Below the pieces are notes generated by a model that saw only the letters and a program-made list of their open reading frames with translations, made no database searches and was not told the origin of the DNA. 22,687 nucleotides of DNA from Mikrocytos mackini (lineage: Eukaryota > Endomyxa > Ascetosporea > Mikrocytida > Mikrocytiidae), in the NCBI GenBank assembly GCA_030180075.1, contig JASNJN010000158.1, positions 1 through 22,687 of the forward strand. Reading direction: 5' to 3'. Each line of letters opens with the position of its first letter. Position 1 is the stretch's first letter. A program made the position numbers and the translations under genes. Shown piece by piece: positions 17,615 through 22,687 of the stretch.

Positions 17615-20462
17615 TTATAACTTGCAGGACTTTAATCCTTGAGCTCTTAATAAGCTTCTAGGGTTGAACATTTGTTCTTTTGGTGACTTTGTCGTCTTCG
17701 AACTGGATTTCTTCAACTCCTCTAGTCTTTTGGCGTATATCGCCGGGAGTCTATTTCTCGTATCCACTTTCGGTGTGGGAGCGTCTGACATAAACCATCT
17801 GTAGATTTCTATTGAACCTTTGATGGTGACATTGAGAATCTTAGTGATTAACTCGTTAGAATGTCTTTTCGGAAGAGTGTCGTTCCTTTCAGTTAAGGTA
17901 CTCTTCCTTGTTTTGATAATGGCAAGATTAGTTGCCCAGGAAATCACTCCTAGTTGACCAATTACAATGGCTTGGCACTGGGCCTTGTAACCTTTGTATC
18001 TTTTTTCCAGCATCCTAGCTGCTTTCAGATACTTTTTGGATTTTTCTTCATCTTTTATGATGGTTATTCTCTTTCGCTTTTTGTCGATGCACATTATTTC
18101 CGGCATTTGCACGGTTTTGTGCTTGTCTCCGACAATCGTTACTCTTTGATCAAGGATTAACTTGAAATCGTTAGAGTTTCTGGATACACGGTTTCCAGTA
18201 TCACATAGGGATAGTTTGTCCCCTAACCTATGGAAGGTTATGATTTCGTTTGCTATTTGCAGTACAACTGCATTGTGCCGTGCCTTCAATAGGTTGAACG
18301 GAATAGCGGGGCATCCCCCTAGCACATGGGCTATTGTCTCCTTTTGCTTCAAACATCTGTGACACATGTCCGATGTAGAAGGATTGGTGACTTTTTGCCA
18401 TGATCTGTGTTGGCCTATTCCATCTTGGAGAAGGAGGGCCTGTTTAACGTCTCTCCTGGACAAGCCAGGTCTTTTCAACCATAAATGGCTTTTTGCGACG
18501 CAGGTCTTTGTGTCCTTCCTTACGGTATGGANCGGTGACCTTAGTTTGGTGGCATTCCACTTTGCCACATAATTTTCCTGGAATGTGGTTCTAATTAGAA
18601 GCCTTTCTTCCGAGGATGTTTTNTGGGCCCAGTTCATTTGGCCTGCAAATGCAATTGCATTTCTTCGCCTTTCCAGATTCGCTGAGATGATATGGATTGG
18701 ATCTGTTGCATTGTGTAACACATGNTCGATCATCCTCTGTTCTGTCACGATCATCGTGGAGGCGTTTTGTTCTTCAATGGGAATCGTGGCTTCTTCCTCG
18801 GCTGATTCGGCTATATACCGCAGCGTGGAACATATGGCCATATAGTCCTCTTCTATGAAGTTGGGGAGACCGAATCCCCCTTTGGTTGGTTCGACATATA
18901 ATCGGGCATTTGTTATGCGGTATGGGATTAACCCTCTACGCTTTAACAGGCACCGTGTCAGTCTGTTCAGCCGGGAAAGTTCTGATACTTTCCATTCAAC
19001 GGCTTGAGATATGTATCGAATAAGGGGAGCGACACTTATTCGTATCTGTTTCCCGATATTCACGAGCGTTAGCCTGGATATCGCTATTTTGCGGATCCTT
19101 CTAATGGCTTCATGCTCTATCTCGTCTTTGGTTGTAGTACCATTTACCCAGACCTGCTTAAATCCCAGGTATTTGTATGGGTTTTTAGACTTTTCCGATA
19201 TGAGGGGGAAATTCCTGAGTGAATCAGTGAATCTAATTCTCCCCCTGCTTGCATCGGTTACAAGTCCGCTTTTTCCATTGTTTATCTCTAGTCCTACGAC
19301 TTCAGCGAGTTTACGAATGGAGCTGACTCTATTATCGAGTGCAGCAACGGAACTCCCGAAGATTTTGATATCGTCCATGTAACACACTTTGTGTAACCAC
19401 TTCGGACTATCTCCATTGGTGGGAGTTGGTTCCGGTTTTGTCCTTAATATAGTTAAGGCTATGCAGAACAAGGTTGGTGACATCTTGTCTCCTTGGAAAA
19501 TTCCGCGTTTGATGTCAATCTTTGACGATTGACCTTCGAGGTTCACCACAAATGTATGACATTTTGACATTAGCTTTGTGAAGGTGTTATACAATCTCTG
19601 GGTTTTGTCGTTCCCGTTTACAAATAATGTTTTCAGGATTTGACTGAGCCCTTGGTGACTTACAGAGTCGTAGGCTTTTTGGAAGTCAATATAGGCGATG
19701 TGGATCGCCTTTCTAAAGATATTCCGGTATTTCTACACGATGTTTTCACTTATTAAGTGAGCATCGAAGCAGCCTCGTTTGAACTTCAGGTTTGCCACTT
19801 GATCTTTATCCCAATTGTTGGATTGGATCATGGCTCGGATAATACGAGATTCCACTATGGTGGTAAACACCTTGTATAGTGAGTTGAAAATTGTGATTGG
19901 CCTAAAATTTTTGGGGTCCGTTACTGCTTTATCATTTTTATGAAAGAGTATGGTTCTTCCCCTTGTAAACCACTCAGGTAGTTCTTTTTTCCTGTCCCAG
20001 ATCTCATTGAAGAGTCTGGTTAATATGGGAATTAGGGTGCCACCGATTTTCCGTACCATATACATGTGTACACCATCAGGTCCTGGAGCTTTCCAGGGTT
20101 TGGCAGTGAGCAAGGCTAGTGCAATGTCTTTGCATCGTACTTCCTTGTTGTGAGATTTTTTCTCGGTTGTCCTTATCCCGCTTTTGTCGATTGCTCTGTC
20201 GAGCTCGATCTGCGGACAGACTTTCTCCTTCTCCCATAAGCTCTTCCAGAACTTCAAATGTTCATCAAGGTTGGGTGGAGATACATACTTCAGGTTGCCT
20301 GGTTTCGCTTGAGGAAACCTTCCGAACCTTTCGGTATCGTTATTCTCATTGAGAATTTTACGTTTCCAGTCCTTTGCCCTCTCGTACGTACCAATTTGTG
20401 CATTGGTTTCACGCCGCTTGGAGAGCAGCCTGGTTGCTTGGGCTTTGCCTTTTATTTTATAA
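17615..20462 (-). pseudogene. R2/R4-type LINE: reverse transcriptase, CCHC knuckle and restriction-like endonuclease
   Basis: A single reading frame runs from 20482 down to 17615, broken by one TAG at 19735-19733. In order it encodes RT motifs APGPDGVHMYMV and FRPITIFNSLYKVF, motif A (AYIDFQKAYDSVSH, around 19690), motif B (GIFQGDKMSP), and the catalytic YMDD box (about 19370-19384). A thumb region follows, then the knuckle CHRCLKQKETIAHVLGGC (about 18311-18366), the RHN motif (ARHNAVVLQI), and a restriction-like endonuclease region ending in AIVIGQLGVISWA. RT followed by CCHC and an endonuclease of this kind defines the R2/R4/CRE-like LINEs. In the endonuclease, PEIMCID is present but the next strand (ITIIKDEEKSKKY) appears shortened, so the catalytic acidic/Lys residues may be missing. 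Three N calls (18532, 18623, 18725) add uncertainty. Upstream, the frame continues beyond two inserted MITEs. Confidence 0.85.
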
Positions 20463-21093
20463 GGGTTACAAATGTATTTGCCTTAAAATCTTGTATTTGC
20501 CTCATTTTACAAGTTCTGCCTCAAAATCCTGTGTGTGCCTCATTTGTGCTGTGGCCTCAAAATAAAAAAATTTTTAATGGCATACAGGGGTTAAAATTGT
20601 GAAAAGAATACTTGTTGGAATGTAGTAGGGTTTAAATCGGCATGTTTTTAAATGTTAACATGTTCTATATGTCTGGTTAATCTATAAAACCTCATTATTT
20701 TTGGGTGAAGAACCGATTTTTTCAAAATGTTGAAATAAGACTTCTAATTTATTTTAAACGTTGTATTGAGCAATCTGAGCGATCTTTGTTTGAGAAACTT
20801 TTTATAAAAATCACGATTTTGATATTTATTCTACGTTACATTTAAAAATTGAATTCTAGAAAATATTCACAACACAACACATAAATTTATTTTATATTAC
20901 TTTGAAAATGTTTATGGCTAATTGTAGGATAGATATAGATAATATCTAAAAGAAACGGAATTTTAAAGGATTGGGGTATATTTTAAAGTCGTATGAGGCA
21001 CACACAAGATTTTGAGGCAAACACACATTTTTGAGGCAATTTACACACTTTTGAGGCAATTACTCACTTTTTGAGGCAGATTCAATTGTAGCC
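20463..21093. mobile_element. 631-bp MULE-type MITE with GCCT arrays at 19-bp spacing
   Basis: The element is flanked by the 9-bp duplication ATTTTATAA (20454-20462 and 21094-21102). The ends are inverted, GGGTTACAAATG against GGCTACAATTG. Just inside the left end, GCCT sites begin at 20480, 20499, 20518, 20537 and 20554; inside the right end AGGC sites begin at 20996, 21015, 21034, 21054 and 21074. Spacing is 19-20 bp apart from one 17-bp step. The interior is A/T-rich and noncoding. It interrupts the LINE reading frame, which rejoins in frame when the element and one duplication are removed. Confidence 0.85.
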
Positions 21094-21102
21094 ATTTTAT
21101 AA

Positions 21103-21132
21103 AGGCTTTCCTTTTCCCTCTGCTTCTTAGGG
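21103..21132 (-). pseudogene. LINE coding sliver between two MITEs
   Basis: This 30-base piece, with the flanking target duplications, is all that remains of the LINE between its two insertions. On the minus strand it reads PKKQREKESLY, Lys/Glu-rich, in the same frame as the blocks on either side. Confidence 0.65.
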
Positions 21133-21141
21133 CTTAGATTA

Positions 21142-21567
21142 CGATTGAAATTCATTTTGCCTGAAAAAGTTGCATTTTTCCTGAAATTCTTACACTTTTC
21201 CTGATTTTTTGCCGTTTTTTAATTTTATAAATTATATTAACAAAATTTTCAAATTGAATTTATCCGCCAATTCAATTATATTTAATTTTAGATGAATTAT
21301 NATGGTTTTNCAAAAATTGCCAACAACACTTTGACAAAATCAGGTCTATATATTTTCATTACTTTGTAAATTGGTGCAAAAACAAACAGAAATTCCAAGA
21401 AAAAACTATATTTTCAGTTAAATAATCATCCTGCACATATATGGTATAAATTTCAAATCACAACATGTAAAATTCTGTAATTAGTTATTCGAAACACAAT
21501 AATTTTAGGGAAAGTGTAAGAATTTCAGGAAAAATGCAAATTTTTCAGGGAAAATGAAGTTGAGGTC
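21142..21567. mobile_element. 426-bp MULE-type MITE with CCTGA arrays at 20-bp spacing
   Basis: The duplication CTTAGATTA flanks the element (21133-21141 and 21568-21576; a tenth base also matches, so the border is uncertain by one). Inverted ends align without gaps for about 58 bases. CCTGA sites lie at 21160, 21180 and 21200; on the right the mirrored sites are at 21506, 21526 and 21546. Spacing is exactly 20 bp. Two N calls (21301, 21310) fall in the interior. It is noncoding and splits the LINE frame, which is restored by its removal. Confidence 0.85.
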
Positions 21568-22097
21568 CTTAGATTACTATCTATATATGCCTGCAGATCG
21601 GTTATTTTGCGTTTAATTTGTTCACGCTTGTTGGGTGTCCACTTCCGTTTCCGGTTCTGGACTGGGTTTCCACAGTATGTTACGTATATTAACGCATTGA
21701 CCTGTGTTAGTGTCACCGTTTTCGAACGGTCATTCAGGCACCGAGACACTGCTTTGATCCTTTCTTTAGGAACAGTTGCTCTGGCCTTAGGTATTACTCT
21801 TATTGGGAGTGTGCCTTTTTCCTCATCTTCAATGAGTTTGCACGCTTGTTCCCAGAGTTCCTGGGCTAGATCGTTGATGGCAACGTTTTCTAGGTCATCT
21901 TTGGCCTGCTTGGGCCTGATGACTATGTCGTTGTTTATCCTTTTATCGATCACCTTGTTTACAAACACGGTATTACGATCAGGATTTTCTCGACAATCGA
22001 GTGAGATCTTTGCCCGCTTTTGAGCAAGGCTTTTTGATCTACTAATTATAACCCCCGTTCTGTAGGGATTAAGTTCCTTTTGTGAACATTTGTGGGT
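21568..22097 (-). pseudogene. N-terminal part of the R2/R4-type LINE protein
   Basis: The open frame runs from 22097 (just after a TAA) to the MITE at 21567 and continues, through the sliver at 21132-21103, into the RT block in the same frame. It is a charged region: IISRSKSLAQKRAKISLD, then ENVAINDLAQELWEQACKLI, a basic stretch NRKRKWTPNKREQIKRK and ITDLQAYID. It corresponds to the part of a LINE protein before the RT, where nucleic-acid-binding motifs usually sit, but no clear zinc finger or Myb motif was recognised. No in-frame ATG lies in this block, so the real N-terminus is probably lost at the palindrome junction just upstream. Confidence 0.7.
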
Positions 22098-22687
22098 TTA
22101 AATAAATCAGATTCGTTATACTTTTTAAAAGAATAAACATCTGGGATAAATAATTATGATAAATTAATTATCCCAGATGTTTATTCTTTTAAAAAGTATA
22201 ACGAATCTGATTTATTTAAACCCACAAATGTTCACAAAAGGAACTTAATCCCTACAGAACGGGGGTTATAATTAGTAGATCAAAAAGCCTTGCTCAAAAG
22301 CGGGCAAAGATCTCACTCGATTGTCGAGAAAATCCTGATCGTAATACCGTGTTTGTAAACAAGGTGATCGATAAAAGGATAAACAACGACATAGTCATCA
22401 GGCCCAAGCAGGCCAAAGATGACCTAGAAAACGTTGCCATCAACGATCTAGCCCAGGAACTCTGGGAACAAGCGTGCAAACTCATTGAAGATGAGGAAAA
22501 AGGCACACTCCNAATAAGAGTAATNCCTAAGGCCANAGCAACTGTTCCTAAAGAAAGGATCAAAGCAGTGTCTCGGTGCCTGAATGACCGTTCGAAAACG
22601 GTGACACTAACACAGGTCAATGCGTTAATATACGTAACATACTGTGGAAACCCAGTCCAGAACCGGAAACGGAAGTGGACACCCAAC
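21630..22687. repeat. Large inverted repeat (palindrome), arms of at least 520 bp
   Basis: Positions 21630-22149 and 22168-22687 are reverse complements of each other, base x pairing with base 44317-x. The only differences I see are single N calls in the right arm (22512, 22525, 22536). The unpaired centre is 18 bases (22150-22167). The right arm is still pairing where the window ends. It places two LINE 5' parts head to head. It may be a real inverted duplication or an artefact of a folded DNA molecule joined during library preparation or assembly. Confidence 0.9.
22220..22687 (+). pseudogene. Second LINE copy, N-terminal part only (right palindrome arm)
   Basis: This is the mirror image of the LINE N-terminal block at 22097-21630, open from just after a TAA at 22217-22219 to the window end. 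It carries the same residues apart from the three N positions. The window stops before the point where the left copy carries its MITE insertion, so it is unknown whether this copy shares the insertions. The minus-strand open frame across this region is an antisense shadow. Confidence 0.65.

Noticed and set aside
20470-21080. CRISPR-like or satellite array
   Set aside because: The regularly spaced GCCT/AGGC sites occur only at the two ends of one element in mirrored orientation, with a noncoding interior and a 9-bp target duplication, so they are transposon end arrays.
22294-22686. A 130-residue minus-strand open frame
   Set aside because: It is antisense to the LINE copy in the right palindrome arm and repeats the plus-strand shadow at 21607-22023.
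1-22687. tRNA genes
   Set aside because: Scanning for B-box-like GGTTCGA sequences with a matching acceptor stem gave no credible candidate; the closest strings fall in transposon ends or in the LINE coding region.

Overview
The window looks like an AT-rich eukaryotic genome with compact, apparently intronless genes beside a large transposable-element graveyard. A microsporidian with an expanded, transposon-laden genome is my best guess: single-exon genes, short intergenic gaps, and A/T-rich AAATTT-like runs directly before a start codon. This is inference; nothing seen excludes another AT-rich eukaryote. Scattered N calls suggest a draft assembly.

Region 1 (about 1-5.2 kb) is host sequence. 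Three neighbouring genes each encode a predicted single-pass type I membrane protein (signal peptide, luminal part, one C-terminal membrane helix, short charged tail): an unrecognised protein on the minus strand split by one in-frame TAA (480-1370), an ITFG1/TIP-like FG-GAP protein on the plus strand (1735-3696), and an unrecognised protein on the minus strand (3972-5165). The first two diverge from a shared 364-bp gap; the second and third converge.

Region 2 (about 5.2-11.4 kb) is nested mobile DNA: a decayed hAT transposase (5803-6798) holding a MULE-type MITE (9-bp target duplication), then a decayed unrecognised gag/ORF1-like gene (about 6776-10661) split by a hAT-type MITE (8-bp duplication) and by a 1.66-kb foldback MULE-type element (9-bp duplication), then a block of palindromic inverted repeats and another hAT-type MITE (8-bp duplication). 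Region 3 (11.4-14.2 kb) is a Ty3/Gypsy pol with a single frameshift. Region 4 (14.6-17.0 kb) carries an intact MULE transposase gene and a short hAT-type MITE.

Region 5 (17.4-22.7 kb) is an R2/R4-type LINE on the minus strand (reverse transcriptase, CCHC knuckle, restriction-like endonuclease). It has one in-frame TAG and two adjacent MULE-type MITEs whose removal at the target duplications restores one frame. The LINE 5' part then runs into a large, near-perfect head-to-head palindrome that continues to the end of the window.

The most unusual signal is shared by three MULE-type elements with otherwise different ends: each terminus carries a run of three to five short sites spaced 18-20 bp apart (about two DNA turns), with a different core motif in each family. 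The intact MULE transposase is a candidate, untested, for their mobilisation.
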